A stretch of DNA of 64,000 nt from Acinetobacter pullicarnis (GCF_006352475.1 NZ_VCMZ01000001.1:2232001-2296000); one strand, 5' to 3'; positions 34,469 to 49,040 are shown, numbered from the stretch's first letter. The notes: generated by a model from the sequence alone, not told the origin. Made by a program: numbers and translations.

Positions 34469-35295
34469 TCGATGACTCACTTCAGATTTCAGTATCTAAG
34501 CAAGCTCAGCTGCTGAAAGTCTCCCGTGGTTGTTATTACTATCGCCCAAAACCTGTGAGTGCATCAGATCTGAAGCTGATGCGCTGTATGGATGAGTTAC
34601 ATATGCAATACCCTTTTGCAGGTAGCCGTATGATGCGTGATTTGTTGAATCGTCAAGGACATCATATAGGACGACGTCATACACGTACTTTAATGAAGAA
34701 AATGGGCATTAATGCGTTATATTGCAAACCAAATTTAAGCCAGGCTAATCAAGCTCACCGCAAATATCCATATCTGCTCAAAGGATTGGCTATTCAGCGC
34801 AGTAATCAAGTGTGGTCTACGGATATAACGTATATCCCTATGGCAAAAGGCTTTGTTTATTTATGTGCTGTGATTGATTGGCATAGCCGCAAGGTACTTG
34901 CGCATAGAGTATCGATTAGTATGGAGGTTACATTTTGCATAGAAACATTAAATGAAGCTATTGAAAAATATGGTCGACCTGAAATATTTAATACAGACCA
35001 AGGCAGTCAGTTTACCAGTGATGCATTTATTGATGTATTGAAATCAAATGACATCCAAATCAGCATGGATGGTAAAGGTCGATGGGTTGATAATGTGATG
35101 GTTGAACGATTATGGCGGAGCGTTAAATATGAAGAGGTGTATCTCAAAGCCTACAGCAATGTTTTGGATGCGAAGAAGCAATTAAACGCATATTTTGAAT
35201 TTTATAATTTGAAACGACCTCATTCGAGTCTGGACAAAATGACTCCAGATGAGTTTTACTATGACCAGCTACCACAACAAAATAAGGTAGCTTAA
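34417..35295 (+). CDS. IS3-family transposase OrfB (DDE integrase core), -1 frame to OrfA
   Basis: The frame opens at 34417 and overlaps orfA by about 50 nt, so a fused OrfAB by -1 frameshifting near 34434-34441 (GAAGAAAC) is likely; the only internal start is GTG 34555. Domains: an HTH_21-like segment (MQYPFAGSRMMRDLL), then an rve core with STDITYIP (Asp), NTDQGSQFTS (Asp) and MVERLWRSVKYEE (Glu) forming the DDE triad, and RPHSSLDKMTPDEFY near the end. All catalytic residues are present. Confidence 0.9.
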   Translation, partial: FFRRCVEETGPLQPQKLIDDSLQISVSKQAQLLKVSRGCYYYRPKPVSASDLKLMRCMDELHMQYPFAGSRMMRDLLNRQGHHIGRRHTRTLMKKMGINALYCKPNLSQANQAHRKYPYLLKGLAIQRSNQVWSTDITYIPMAKGFVYLCAVIDWHSRKVLAHRVSISMEVTFCIETLNEAIEKYGRPEIFNTDQGSQFTSDAFIDVLKSNDIQISMDGKGRWVDNVMVERLWRSVKYEEVYLKAYSNVLDAKKQLNAYFEFYNLKRPHSSLDKMTPDEFYYDQLPQQNKVA

Positions 35296-35356
35296 CTAGA
35301 GCAGAGTATCACTTATAAATAAGCTTTTAGTTGTTCAAACATGTGGGACCACCTCT

Positions 35357-35520
35357 TTCGTTACTTTTTCATAAAACGCCAAGATATTCATTACATCAAC
35401 CACCAATAGATTCAGTTCATAAAACTGTACAGGTGTTATTTTATGTAATTTAAATACATTTAACAAATGCCAAAAATCAATTTCAAGAATTTCAAAAAAC
35501 TTATTAAAGCTATTCTTAAG
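35357..35520 (-). pseudogene. 5' part of the gene interrupted by the IS3-family element
   Basis: The minus strand is open from 35520 to the IS boundary. ATG 35391 (MNILAFYEKVT) has TGGTGG about 8 nt upstream and is the likely start; the open frame continues upstream without an ATG (HKITPVQFYELNLLVVD). Reading across the TTCG duplication once continues in frame into NKCFNYEVG on the other side of the element. Confidence 0.7.
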
Positions 35521-35835
35521 TTAATTAGATCACCAAATAAAACATATGTATTAAACAGTAAATTTTAAACCAATAATGTGATAAAAGTCACATATAAATA
35601 ACCTTAAAAATAATAAGTATTTAGATTTTATTAATAATCATTTTTTTCAAATATAGAATCGTATAATTACTGATGATTACTGATCAATAATTAGTTGATT
35701 TTGCCATTTTTTTTTGTTTGATAAAGTTGTATTTTAATATTGTAATGACAATAAATAGCGTGTAGTGACCGAATATATCGCATTACATTTACAATATAAA
35801 CTTAACCCTTTAAACATGGTCATCACCCCAAATAA
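35521..35835. other. AT-rich gene-free region
   Basis: About 315 bp of very AT-rich sequence between the interrupted gene and the lptB terminator. It must contain the old gene's promoter, but I cannot single out a site. No coding signal seen. Confidence 0.4.
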
Positions 35836-35866
35836 TAAAAAAGAGGTCTAAATGACCTCTTTTTGC
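35836..35866 (-). terminator. Terminator of the kdsD-lptB operon
   Basis: AAAAAAGAGGTC-TAAAT-GACCTCTTTTT, symmetric, immediately after the lptB stop; on the minus strand it ends with six T. Confidence 0.88.
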
Positions 35867-36613
35867 TTAAACCACAAAGTCTTCACCCAAATAAACTTCC
35901 CGCACTATTTCATTGGAGAGCACCTCTTCAGGCGTCCCTTCCGCAATAACCGCACCCTCACTCACGATATAAGCGTGCTCACAAATTGCTAAAGTCTCAC
36001 GTACATTATGATCAGTAATGAGCACACCAATTCCTCGGCTTTTTAAATTACGGATAATCTCTTTAATATCACCAACTGAAATTGGATCTACTCCCGCAAA
36101 AGGCTCATCCAGCAACATAAACTTAGGATCAGCAGCCAAGGCGCGTGCAATCTCGGCACGACGTCGCTCACCACCAGAAACACTCATTCCCAGAGAATCT
36201 TTGATATGTGTGATTTTAAAATCTTCAAGCAGCTCAGTTAAACGTTGCTGTCTTTGTTTCTTATTTAAATCTTTGCGGGTTTCTAAAATCGCCATAATAT
36301 TATCAGCGATCGTTAGTTTCCTAAAAATTGAAGCTTCTTGTGGTAAATAACCAATTCCTTTCAGTGCCCGCTCATGCATGGCTAAATCAGAGATATCTAA
36401 GTCATCGAGATGAATTTCACCTTTATCCATACGTACCAGACCAACCACCATATAAAAACTTGTGGTTTTCCCTGCACCATTTGGACCAAGTAAGCCAACA
36501 ATTTGCCCACTCTCAATTTTTAAAGAGACATCTTTGACCACCCAACGTTTATTATAATTCTTAGCCAAATGCTGAATACATAAAGTCCGTTGTTGATTTT
36601 CAGACTGAGCCAT
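35867..36613 (-). CDS. lptB: LPS export ABC transporter ATPase LptB
   Basis: 248 aa ABC ATPase. Walker [11 protein letters not shown]-loop [11 protein letters not shown], signature [14 protein letters not shown], Walker [12 protein letters not shown] and the switch His in [10 protein letters not shown] are all present. It drives LptFG to extract LPS/LOS from the inner membrane. The start shares one base with the lptA stop (TAATG). Last gene of the operon. Confidence 0.97.
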   Translation of the reverse strand: MAQSENQQRTLCIQHLAKNYNKRWVVKDVSLKIESGQIVGLLGPNGAGKTTSFYMVVGLVRMDKGEIHLDDLDISDLAMHERALKGIGYLPQEASIFRKLTIADNIMAILETRKDLNKKQRQQRLTELLEDFKITHIKDSLGMSVSGGERRRAEIARALAADPKFMLLDEPFAGVDPISVGDIKEIIRNLKSRGIGVLITDHNVRETLAICEHAYIVSEGAVIAEGTPEEVLSNEIVREVYLGEDFVV

Positions 36614-37173
36614 TAATTGCGCACTCCTGGATAAGTCTTAGTGTTTGAAGGCGGTATAATAATTTGCACACGCTTGGTATTTCCAGACGAACTCCCAGCT
36701 GCTTCGATATCACCTTTATTCAAGCTATAAGTTAAGGTATTACTACGAATACTGGCTCCGCCATCTTGATAGAAATATGCATTACCAATTAAGTTGATAA
36801 GACCAGTTTCTGCATTGTAAACAATTTTCTGAGCTTCGCCACGAGACATGCCACGGTTTTGATCAATCTGTTGTTGGAATTTGGCAGGTCCACCCGTCGC
36901 AGTGATCACGCTAATCTGCTTATCTTTATTTAATTGCGCCACAATTGAAGCGGCTTGCACTTTCATACTACCTTGCTCAATGATCACATTACCACTATAG
37001 GTGGTTGTACCACTTTTCTCATTAAATGTCGCACGGTCTGCAACCAATGAAATGGGTTGACTACGGTCTGAAGGCAGCGCCAGTGCAGCAGCTGAAATGA
37101 GCAGCAACGATGCACTGATACCAACGTGCTTTAGGAAAGTTGTCGTGAGTGTAGAGAGTTTAACGTGGCGCAT
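36613..37173 (-). CDS. lptA: Periplasmic LPS-bridge protein LptA
   Basis: 186 aa with signal peptide (cut near ALA-LP, residue 33). An OstA/LptA beta-jellyroll follows: [71 protein letters not shown]. It polymerises into the LPS bridge between inner and outer membranes. The C-terminal VQIIIPPS tail fits the family. Overlaps lptC by 14 nt. Confidence 0.94.
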   Translation of the reverse strand: MRHVKLSTLTTTFLKHVGISASLLLISAAALALPSDRSQPISLVADRATFNEKSGTTTYSGNVIIEQGSMKVQAASIVAQLNKDKQISVITATGGPAKFQQQIDQNRGMSRGEAQKIVYNAETGLINLIGNAYFYQDGGASIRSNTLTYSLNKGDIEAAGSSSGNTKRVQIIIPPSNTKTYPGVRN

Positions 37174-37705
37174 ACTTTCCTCGAATGTTAAAGAATTCGT
37201 ATTGACCTTGATTTAAGTCAGCTTGAAGCCCTTGGCTTACAAATTTCCCATTTGGTGCATCCACATCCACTTGATGTTTGGTTTCTAAGCGTCGTGAATC
37301 GCGATAAATAGTGAGTTCTTCTGTGGTCAAAACCATTTCACCAAATTGGCCTTTTTTAACGGCCTGAACATCACCACTTAGTATAACCTTGCTATTATCA
37401 TCAAAACCACGACCTTCTTTCGCATTGAAGGTCGAATCAATACGATCCTCATGATAAGTCGTCACCGTCATGTTGATTAGTTTAGATGTTTTATCTTGTG
37501 CATTTTGCTCGGCATGATCAATTTGAGCACGGAGATTTAAAGCACCGCGATCATCGGTCTGTAACACTTGAATGTCGTCGGCCGCTTGAGTCATGTTATG
37601 GGCGGTATCGGCATCCAACTTATTACTTTTACCACTGTAGTAATAATAGCCCCCACTGATCGTGGTTATAACTACCGCCAAGATATATAAGAGTCGTGTA
37701 TCCAT
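37160..37705 (-). CDS. lptC: LPS transport protein LptC
   Basis: 181 aa bitopic protein: short N-terminus, one membrane helix (LLYILAVVITTISGGYYYY), then a periplasmic LptA-like jellyroll (KEGRGFDDNSKVILSGDVQA, YRDSRRLETKHQVDVDAP). LptC hands LPS from LptB2FG to LptA. Translation overlaps lptA. Confidence 0.93.
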   Translation of the reverse strand: MDTRLLYILAVVITTISGGYYYYSGKSNKLDADTAHNMTQAADDIQVLQTDDRGALNLRAQIDHAEQNAQDKTSKLINMTVTTYHEDRIDSTFNAKEGRGFDDNSKVILSGDVQAVKKGQFGEMVLTTEELTIYRDSRRLETKHQVDVDAPNGKFVSQGLQADLNQGQYEFFNIRGKYAPR

Positions 37706-37747
37706 AGATAAAGATCAACAGCGCCAGTAAAAATACAAGATTTAATA

Positions 37748-38287
37748 TTAATGTGTGAGTCGTAAATATTTTTCAAGAAGTGCTTGGTAAGTTCCCTTTG
37801 AAGTGAGCAACATATCACATACTTCTCGAACTGCGCCACGCCCTCCCATCGCCTGTGTAACTAAATCTGCGCGACGACGAACTTCAACATGTCCATTTGG
37901 AACAGTAACTTTCATTCCAGCAATTGCAAAAGCAGATAAATCAGGCCAATCATCGCCCATGTATAGACAGTCTTCGGGCAAAATATTTAATTGAGCGCAA
38001 GCTTCTTTTAAAGCAACACCCTTATCTTCACGACCTTGAAATATAAGATCCACACCTAAATCAGTCATTCGCTTTTCAACGATATTACTTTTTCGCCCAG
38101 TAATAATAATGACTTTCATCCCAGATGCTTGAACCAACTTCATTCCAAGACCATCGCGAATATCGAAAGATTTAATTTCATCACCGCTATTGGTCAAGCT
38201 CACAAAGCCATCACTTAGAATACCATCAACATCAAGAACTAAGGCTTGAATATCACGTGCTTGTTCCAATAAAACATAGGAAGCCAT
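37748..38287 (-). CDS. kdsC: 3-deoxy-D-manno-octulosonate 8-phosphate phosphatase KdsC
   Basis: 179 aa HAD type C0 phosphatase. VLDVDGILSDG holds the nucleophile Asp and general acid Asp; IITGRKSNIV, LKEACAQLN and MGDDWPDLSA complete the HAD motifs. It makes Kdo from Kdo-8-phosphate. 3 nt after kdsD. Confidence 0.95.
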   Translation of the reverse strand: MASYVLLEQARDIQALVLDVDGILSDGFVSLTNSGDEIKSFDIRDGLGMKLVQASGMKVIIITGRKSNIVEKRMTDLGVDLIFQGREDKGVALKEACAQLNILPEDCLYMGDDWPDLSAFAIAGMKVTVPNGHVEVRRRADLVTQAMGGRGAVREVCDMLLTSKGTYQALLEKYLRLTH

Positions 38288-38290
38288 TGG

Positions 38291-39283
38291 CTAGTTTACT
38301 CCAGCTTGAATTAGGTCATGCATACTGATTACACCAATGACTTTATTTGCTTCATCGACCACAACAAATTGACTAATTTTTCTTTCGTTCATTTTCTCTA
38401 AGGCTTCAACCGCGCGTGCCTCTTTAGAAATTGTCACAGGATTCGGAATCATCACCGCTGAAATAGGCAGATTGATATCAAAACCTTGTTGTTTATCAAT
38501 TAAACGACGCAAGTCACCATCCGTAAAAATCCCCAAAAGCTTCTCATCTTGATCCACGACCGTGGTTAAACCTAAACGCTTATTAGAAATTTCATATAAT
38601 GCTTTATTAATTGGCGTATCTGGAGAAACTTTAGGTAAAGCATCACCAGTATGCATAATATGTTTTACATGTAAAAGTAAACGCTTACCCAAAGCACCTG
38701 CCGGATGCGAACGCGCGAAATCATCTGAAGTAAAACCACGTGCTTCAAGTAACGCAACGGCCAAGGCATCGCCTAAAGCCAATGTAGCAGTGGTACTTGA
38801 AGTTGGTGCCAAGCCCAATGGACAAGCTTCTTGAATATTACCCAAAGTTAAGGCGACATCGGCATTTTTAGGCATTGGCCCAGTATTTGCTGCACTAATG
38901 GTAATTAATGGCACTTTTAAATGCTTCAGCAAAGGCATTAGCATCATAATTTCATCACTTTTACCCGAATTTGAAATGGCAATCACCACATCACCAGCAA
39001 CCAACATGCCTAAATCACCATGTCCTGCTTCGCCTGGATGCATGAAAAATGACGGTGTACCTGTTGATGCAAAGGTTGCAGCCATTTTGCGACCAATATG
39101 GCCAGACTTACCCATACCTGTCACGACAAGGCGACCGCGACATTGCAAAATGATTTCACACGCTTGCGTGAAACGCTGATCAATTTGGCTCGCCAAGACC
39201 CTTAATGCTTGTTCTTCTAATAGCAAAGTGTCCAACGCGACTTTTTGAAAATCAATTTGATTGGAGAGCGATGATGAATTCAA
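38291..39283 (-). CDS. kdsD: Arabinose-5-phosphate isomerase KdsD
   Basis: 330 aa. An N-terminal SIS sugar-isomerase domain (VVTGMGKSGHIGRKMAATFASTG, MHPGEAGHGDLGM, ISNSGKSDEIM) is followed by two CBS domains ending SQFVVVDEANKVIGVISMHDL. It converts ribulose-5-P to arabinose-5-P, the first step of Kdo synthesis. First gene of the five-gene operon and divergent from cysS. Confidence 0.95.
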   Translation of the reverse strand: MNSSSLSNQIDFQKVALDTLLLEEQALRVLASQIDQRFTQACEIILQCRGRLVVTGMGKSGHIGRKMAATFASTGTPSFFMHPGEAGHGDLGMLVAGDVVIAISNSGKSDEIMMLMPLLKHLKVPLITISAANTGPMPKNADVALTLGNIQEACPLGLAPTSSTTATLALGDALAVALLEARGFTSDDFARSHPAGALGKRLLLHVKHIMHTGDALPKVSPDTPINKALYEISNKRLGLTTVVDQDEKLLGIFTDGDLRRLIDKQQGFDINLPISAVMIPNPVTISKEARAVEALEKMNERKISQFVVVDEANKVIGVISMHDLIQAGVN

Positions 39284-39480
39284 AATGAATGACCTTAAAC
39301 TTGGAGGTAAAATTTAAATACGAAGGAAAAGTATTTTCGGCATTTTAGCATAGCTATGCAATTCTCTTCTTCGCAAAATGTATAATTTTCACGTGTATAT
39401 AAAAATAAAGCATAAGACTTTGTGAAACATCATGCTTACGTTATGATAAGTCACCTTATCGTGAAAGCTTTTAGATTCCT

Positions 39481-40902
39481 ATGCAGCCTTTTGTTCTATA
39501 CAACTCAGAGCAACGTAAAAAAGTTGAATTTGTTCCACGCCAAGAAGGACACATCGACCTCTATGTCTGTGGAATGACAGTATATGACTACTGTCATATT
39601 GGACATGCTCGGGTCATGGTTGCATTTGATATCATTACTCGTTATTTACGTAGTCAGGGTTGGAAAGTTCGATATGTACGTAATATTACCGATATCGATG
39701 ACAAAATTATCCAACGTGCTAATGAGAACAATGAATCTATTCAAGACTTAACCGAGCGCTTCATTCAAGCTATGAATGATGATGCCGCACAGCTCGGTTG
39801 CTTTGCTCCAGACCAAGCCCCGCGTGCGACTGAATATATTGCACAAATGCAAACCATGATTAGCGATTTAGTTGACAATGGCGCGGCTTATCCAGCGCTT
39901 AACGGTGACGTGTACTTTCAAGTAGATAAATTTGCAAAATACGGCCGCCTTTCTGGCCGTAAACTTGATGATATGCAAGCCGGTGCTTCTGAACGTGTTG
40001 ATGTCGACGTCGAAAAGAAACATCCTTTTGATTTCGTTCTTTGGAAACATGCCAAAGAAAATGAGCCTTTTTGGCCATCACCTTGGGGCAAAGGTCGTCC
40101 AGGTTGGCATATTGAATGTTCAGCGATGTCAACGTGCTGCTTAGGCAACCACTTTGATATTCATGGTGGCGGTTCAGATCTACTCTTTCCGCACCATGAA
40201 AATGAAATTGCGCAAAGTGAAGCAGCGACAGGTGAGCAATATGTAAACTACTGGATGCATGTTGGCTTTATTAATGTTGATGGCGAAAAAATGTCGAAGT
40301 CTTTGGGCAATTTTTTCACCATTCGCGATGTGATGGATAAATTCCATCCTGAAGTGATTCGCTATTTTATTGTGTCTTCACATTATCGCAGCCCAGTGAA
40401 TTTTTCAGATGTGGCATTAAAAGAAGCGAAATCAGCACTTAGCCGCTTTTATCATGCATTTAAAGCCTATCAGCAACAATATGCTGAACCCACTACTCAG
40501 AACTTGGATCAAGCTTTGGTTTCGCGTTTTACAGCGGCAATGTCTGATGATTTCAACACCTCTGAAGCATTGGCTGTTTTATTTGAAATCATTAAAGAAT
40601 TAAACCGTGCGATCAAAGAGCAACAAGCTGAACAAGCGCAGTTGTATTATTCAACGCTGCGGTATTTAGTTGATATCTTAGGTCTGGTACAACACGATGT
40701 AGATGAATTTTTAAAATCAGATATTGGCCAAGTTGAACTCAACCTGACCGAAGCGCAAATTGAAGACTTCATCCAACAACGCCAAGACGCTAAAAAAGCC
40801 AAAAACTTTAGTCAGGCCGATCAAATCCGTCAGGATTTACTCGATTTAGGTGTGGTTTTAGAGGATACCCGTCAAGGTACAATTTGGCGCCGTGCTGATT
40901 AA
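39481..40902 (+). CDS. cysS: Cysteinyl-tRNA synthetase
   Basis: 473 aa class I synthetase. [15 protein letters not shown] contains a zinc-binding Cys and the HIGH motif; [10 protein letters not shown] and [15 protein letters not shown] carry further zinc ligands; KMSKSLGN is the KMSKS loop. A C-terminal DALR-type helical domain and tail ([17 protein letters not shown]) complete it. It charges tRNA-Cys. Followed by a tRNA-Gly gene with its own promoter. Confidence 0.98.
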   Translation: MQPFVLYNSEQRKKVEFVPRQEGHIDLYVCGMTVYDYCHIGHARVMVAFDIITRYLRSQGWKVRYVRNITDIDDKIIQRANENNESIQDLTERFIQAMNDDAAQLGCFAPDQAPRATEYIAQMQTMISDLVDNGAAYPALNGDVYFQVDKFAKYGRLSGRKLDDMQAGASERVDVDVEKKHPFDFVLWKHAKENEPFWPSPWGKGRPGWHIECSAMSTCCLGNHFDIHGGGSDLLFPHHENEIAQSEAATGEQYVNYWMHVGFINVDGEKMSKSLGNFFTIRDVMDKFHPEVIRYFIVSSHYRSPVNFSDVALKEAKSALSRFYHAFKAYQQQYAEPTTQNLDQALVSRFTAAMSDDFNTSEALAVLFEIIKELNRAIKEQQAEQAQLYYSTLRYLVDILGLVQHDVDEFLKSDIGQVELNLTEAQIEDFIQQRQDAKKAKNFSQADQIRQDLLDLGVVLEDTRQGTIWRRAD

Positions 40903-40926
40903 TTCGACAGTCAGATGCACAACATC

Positions 40927-40954
40927 TTGACAGTTGGATGAAATTCTCTATAAT
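40927..40954 (+). promoter_or_regulatory. Consensus sigma-70 promoter of tRNA-Gly
   Basis: TTGACA at 40927-40932, 16-nt spacer, TATAAT at 40949-40954, 10 nt before the mature tRNA 5' end. Both hexamers match consensus exactly. Confidence 0.85.
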
Positions 40955-40964
40955 TTTGCTTATT

Positions 40965-41040
40965 GCGGGAATAGCTCAGTTGGTAGAGCATAACCTTGCC
41001 AAGGTTGGGGTCGAGAGTTCGAGTCTCTTTTCCCGCTCCA
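40965..41040 (+). tRNA. tRNA-Gly (anticodon GCC)
   Basis: 76 nt with a complete cloverleaf: acceptor GCGGGAA/TTCCCGC, D-arm GCTC-AGTTGGTA-GAGC, anticodon loop TTGCCAA (GCC), T-arm with GTTCGAG, encoded CCA. It reads GGC/GGU codons. Confidence 0.97.
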
Positions 41041-41055
41041 AAATATGGTATTAGA

Positions 41056-41101
41056 ATCAACGGGCTACAAGGTTTAAATGACTTTTTGGCCCGTTTTTTA
41101 T
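41056..41101 (+). terminator. tRNA-Gly terminator
   Basis: AACGGGC and GCCCGTT arms separated by about 24 nt, followed by TTTTTA. Confidence 0.65.
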
Positions 41102-41234
41102 TGTCGATTGGTCAGCACTGATTAGGCAAAATAATCAGATTTCGCATTAAAAAACGCTTTATATTTCTACAGCGACACCAAGAAATCTAGAATCCCACCA
41201 AAAACCTTCTATCATTTATTTTTGTCGATTATAG

Positions 41235-41266
41235 CAAAAAGGCCACCTTTTTAAGGCAGCCTCTTT
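41235..41266 (-). terminator. Possible terminator of the AAHS transporter gene
   Basis: On the minus strand AGAGGCTGCC, a short A-rich loop and GGTGGCCT form an imperfect stem followed by TTTTTG, about 45 nt after the transporter stop. Confidence 0.45.
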
Positions 41267-41309
41267 GCTCATACATTACCGAGTTATTTAAGCTTATTTT
41301 AATATCTTA

Positions 41310-42686
41310 CTAATTTGATAATGACTGTTTCTCCGAATAGCTTTTAGCAAGATCAGTTTCTAGCACAACATCTTCTTCCATTATTTTAGGTGTTCTAATC
41401 AGTGCAATTGAAATTACAGCAATTAAGGCAGGAAGTGCTACAGCAAGGAAGTTCAATTTATGCGGAAGCTCCATTCCTAAAAGCATACCAATTACAATCG
41501 GACCAATAATTGCACCAATTCGCCCCACGCCAGATGCAGTCCCAATACCTGTCGCACGAACAGACAAAGGATAATACTCTGCAACGTAGCTGTATAATAA
41601 AATACTGGCACCGAGTGCTGATGCACCGGTAATACCAACCAGTAAATATAAAACATATTGAGGTGAGTTGAAACCCAAGCCAAATAAAGCCAAGGCTCCC
41701 ATTAACAACATGGTGATAATCACAGGTTTTAAATGGAAGCGATCTGAAAGTATACCTCCACCAATAATACCAATAACACCTCCAATGTTCATCGATAATA
41801 AGAACATTAAACTGGTACCCATTGAGTATCCGGCAGCAATCATTAGCTTCGGCAACCAACTACCCAATGCATAAAGCATCAGTAGGCACATGAAGAATGT
41901 ACACCAGAATAAGACCGTTCCCATGCCACGGCCCTGTCTGAATAACTCTTTAACAGAAGCTTCTGAGGTTGCCTCTACTTCTTGAAGTACAAGCTTGGTT
42001 TCTGCAGTAATTTTTTCAGCGGGTGCAATTCGTTTAACAATTGCTTTAGCAGTATCATTTTTTTGTTTTTTAACTAAAAATGTTAATGATTCAGGTAAAA
42101 ACTTCCAAAGCAAAGGAACAAATAACAAAGGAAGACCTGCAATATAAAACATCATTTGCCAGCCATGATCAGCAACCAGCCATCGACCTAAGAGTGCCGC
42201 TAAAACACCGCCCACAGCGTAACCACTGAACATCGTCGTTACCAATGTACCGCGTAAGCGTTTTGGTGCATATTCATACGTTAATGAAACTAAATTTGGA
42301 AGCACACCACCTATACCAAGGCCTGCAATAAAACGTAAAATACCAAATTCTGTCGGGCTAGTAGCAAATCCACCCCAAAAGGTAAAGCCACTAAATAAAG
42401 TAACACATATTAAAATTACATTTTTACGGCCAATTTTATCAGCCAGCATACCAAATAGCATGGCTCCGAACATCATTCCACATAATGCAGTACTTGCAAG
42501 CATACCCGCCTGAACAGCCGTTAACCCCCACTCCTGCATCAATAAAGGCAAAACAACGCCATTAATTGCCAAATCATAACCATCAAACACGACGACAAAT
42601 AAACACCACATCACGACCAAGGCATGAAATGGTTTAAATTTTGCATTATCGATTACAGCATTTACATTCATTGTTTGCGCTGTCAT
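41310..42686 (-). CDS. MFS transporter, aromatic acid:H+ symporter (AAHS) family
   Basis: 458 aa with 12 transmembrane segments and a central cytoplasmic loop near residues 210-260. AAHS features include DGYDLAINGVVLPLLMQEW in TM1 (the conserved DGxD), GMLADKIGRKN in the loop 2-3 motif, and RRIGAIIG-like region in TM11 (GVGRIGAIIGPIVIG). BenK, PcaK, VanK and MhpT relatives take up benzoate- or hydroxybenzoate-type acids. No catabolic genes or regulator lie next to it, so the substrate is open. Confidence 0.85.
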   Translation of the reverse strand: MTAQTMNVNAVIDNAKFKPFHALVVMWCLFVVVFDGYDLAINGVVLPLLMQEWGLTAVQAGMLASTALCGMMFGAMLFGMLADKIGRKNVILICVTLFSGFTFWGGFATSPTEFGILRFIAGLGIGGVLPNLVSLTYEYAPKRLRGTLVTTMFSGYAVGGVLAALLGRWLVADHGWQMMFYIAGLPLLFVPLLWKFLPESLTFLVKKQKNDTAKAIVKRIAPAEKITAETKLVLQEVEATSEASVKELFRQGRGMGTVLFWCTFFMCLLMLYALGSWLPKLMIAAGYSMGTSLMFLLSMNIGGVIGIIGGGILSDRFHLKPVIITMLLMGALALFGLGFNSPQYVLYLLVGITGASALGASILLYSYVAEYYPLSVRATGIGTASGVGRIGAIIGPIVIGMLLGMELPHKLNFLAVALPALIAVISIALIRTPKIMEEDVVLETDLAKSYSEKQSLSN

Positions 42687-43233
42687 TTTTACTCACCTCC
42701 AATTGTGAGATTTTAATTTAAGCATAGAATGAATCTGTATTCATTTTTTGTCCAAAACCCTTAAGGTATGAAGTTATACTTATTCCGTATCTTAAGTAGT
42801 TTTAGGCATTTAACAGCAACCATTTATAAAGGTTCTCAGCCACACCGCTACAAGGAAATACATTTACTCTTTTAATATTTTATTTTTATATTATTATATT
42901 TCAAATGTTTACATAGAAAATAGTCGTCTATTAGACTTTAGGTGGGTATATCTTCAAATGTTTTTAAAAATAAATTCCATGCATTAGACTAAAATCGAAT
43001 ATAAATCTGATTAAACCTTATTAATTTCACGCAAATTAATATAGCAAACTCAATCTAACTCTACTAAAAAAATGGAATCCCTAAAGGTTGTCTCTTTCAT
43101 ACAAATAACATCGTGGATACTTGATCAGTAATCACGCAAAATGAAGATGGTTTAACCTCATGAGCGCCCCTTATTTAGGGGCTTTTTATTGTATTCGACC
43201 TTTTCGTTTTTCCATTTCTTTTTTCCGCGCATA
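42687..43233. other. Gene-free gap with a plus-strand terminator at 43166-43187
   Basis: About 550 bp between the transporter start and the rrn terminator. GCCCCT-TATTT-AGGGGC followed by TTTTT at 43166-43187 is a clean plus-strand terminator, yet no plus-strand gene precedes it. The frame before it (SVITQNEDGLTS and a stop) may be the end of a lost gene, or the hairpin may end a small RNA. Confidence 0.5.
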
Positions 43234-43268
43234 AAAAAACACCCCAGTCGTTGACTGGGGTGTTTTTA
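43234..43268 (-). terminator. rRNA operon terminator
   Basis: AAAACACCCCAGTC/GACTGGGGTGTTTT stem, 14 bp, with A/T runs on both sides, just past the 5S gene on the minus strand. Confidence 0.92.
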
Positions 43269-43278
43269 GGAATAATGA

Positions 43279-43393
43279 GCTGGCGATGACTTACTCTCAC
43301 ATGGGTAACCCCACACTACCATCAGCGCAAAGAGGTTTCACTTCTGAGTTCGGGAAGGGATCAGGTGGTTCACTCTTGCTATTGTCGCCAGCA
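43279..43393 (-). rRNA. rrf: 5S ribosomal RNA
   Basis: About 115 nt. The minus strand begins TGCTGGCGACAATAGC and carries the typical GGGAACTC-like and CCATGTGAGAGTAAG-type segments, ending TCGCCA. Complementary ends GCTGGCGA/TCGCCAGC close helix I. Boundaries are estimated to a few bases. Confidence 0.93.
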
Positions 43394-43578
43394 CAACTGT
43401 TTATGGTGATTTCGGGTTTTACGTCGTATTCGACATCCGTACTATCTTAACCAAAAGAGTTATTAACAGAAGGGCTGATTGAGTTGAAATTGCATGTATA
43501 TTTTAGCGGTTTGATTAACTAAATCAAGCGATTTGTTAAAGAATAGATTGCGCATACAACTGCTTGGGTGTTGTATAG

Positions 43579-46465
<2,887 letters not shown>

Positions 46466-46831
46466 TATACAACCCCAAACAGTCGTAACCCCTACAAGGA
46501 GGGTTAGCAACATTACAGTTTGAAGTACTGTGTATTTAAACACTGTACAGCTTCAATCTATTTTCGTTTTCCAAAACGCTTGATTCAGTTAATTTCTTCG
46601 CTAGTACTCATCGTTCCTTTCGAAACAATGAGCTAAAACAATTAATTTCAACTCAAATTTGCCAATCTGTTAATGATTAACTACGCCTTCGTCAGGTCGT
46701 AGCAAACTGTGATAAATCACAGAACTTAATAAAATTGATCACCAAGATATGAAGAACAACTTTTACTAAATTCTATAATCTAACTTTGCAGTTAAATTCT
46801 TTGTTTCTGATTCCAGAAACCTAACTTTATA

Positions 46832-46907
46832 TGGTGGAGACTAACGGAGTCGAACCGTTGACCTCCTGCGTGCAAGGCAAGCGCTCTACCAACTAAGCTA
46901 AGTCCCC
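46832..46907 (-). tRNA. tRNA-Ala (anticodon TGC)
   Basis: 76 nt in the 16S-23S spacer: 5' GGGGACTTAGCTTAG, anticodon loop with TTGCACG (TGC), T-arm GGTTCGACTCC, encoded CCA. Confidence 0.97.
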
Positions 46908-46987
46908 AGATAATCTATTCGAGATACTCTATCTTTGCTTCTCATAAGTTCTAAAACATCGTTTTATCACCACACTTAAAAAGTGAA

Positions 46988-47064
<77 letters not shown>

Positions 47065-47160
47065 TGAGAAAACCTAAAGCAACGAATCGCTTTAAATCTT
47101 TTGCAAGACACAGTTGAAGAACAACTTGTTGTGGATTCTTACCGATCGTCAATCTTTCGT

Positions 47161-48700
<1,540 letters not shown>

Positions 48701-49040
48701 AAAATCATTAGTAGCTTATGGCTACAAATCTTGGCTCATCAAATAACTGACAAATATTTCTCAAATAAACTTCGAGTAATTTCTACCAATCAATCAATGA
48801 TAATATTTGATCAATCAACCAGTAAAAATCCACACAAGTTGTTCTTCATAATCTCTTAATGATTTACTTACTGCTTCGTCAGCAGCAAGCTAGGTCGGCT
48901 ATGTTACTCTCTTTATTTAGAAAGTCAACAAGTAATGTTATTTAATTTAAAGCCCCTATCTGCAATCCAAACACCTTAACTTAAAGCTAAGTGCTTGTTA
49001 TTCAACAAGTTCTTATTAACATCACCGCCGATGGATGTGC

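Larger units (their letters stand above)
34075..35356 (+). mobile_element. Complete IS3-family insertion sequence, 1,282 bp
   Basis: Imperfect terminal inverted repeats begin AGAGGTGG (34075) and end CCACCTCT (35356), with an internal shared TTTGAACAAC and TTATAAGTGATA. The flanks carry a 4-bp direct repeat TTCG (34071-34074 and 35357-35360), the expected target duplication. It encodes orfA and orfB of the IS3 type in overlapping frames. Both are intact, so the copy looks recent and possibly active. A decayed relative lies at 1030-1238. I cannot give an IS name without a search. Confidence 0.93.

Noticed and set aside
40965..41100. tRNA-Gly as an integration site for a mobile element
   Set aside because: No partial tRNA 3' repeat or integrase gene is seen downstream; the next gene is a core-type transporter.
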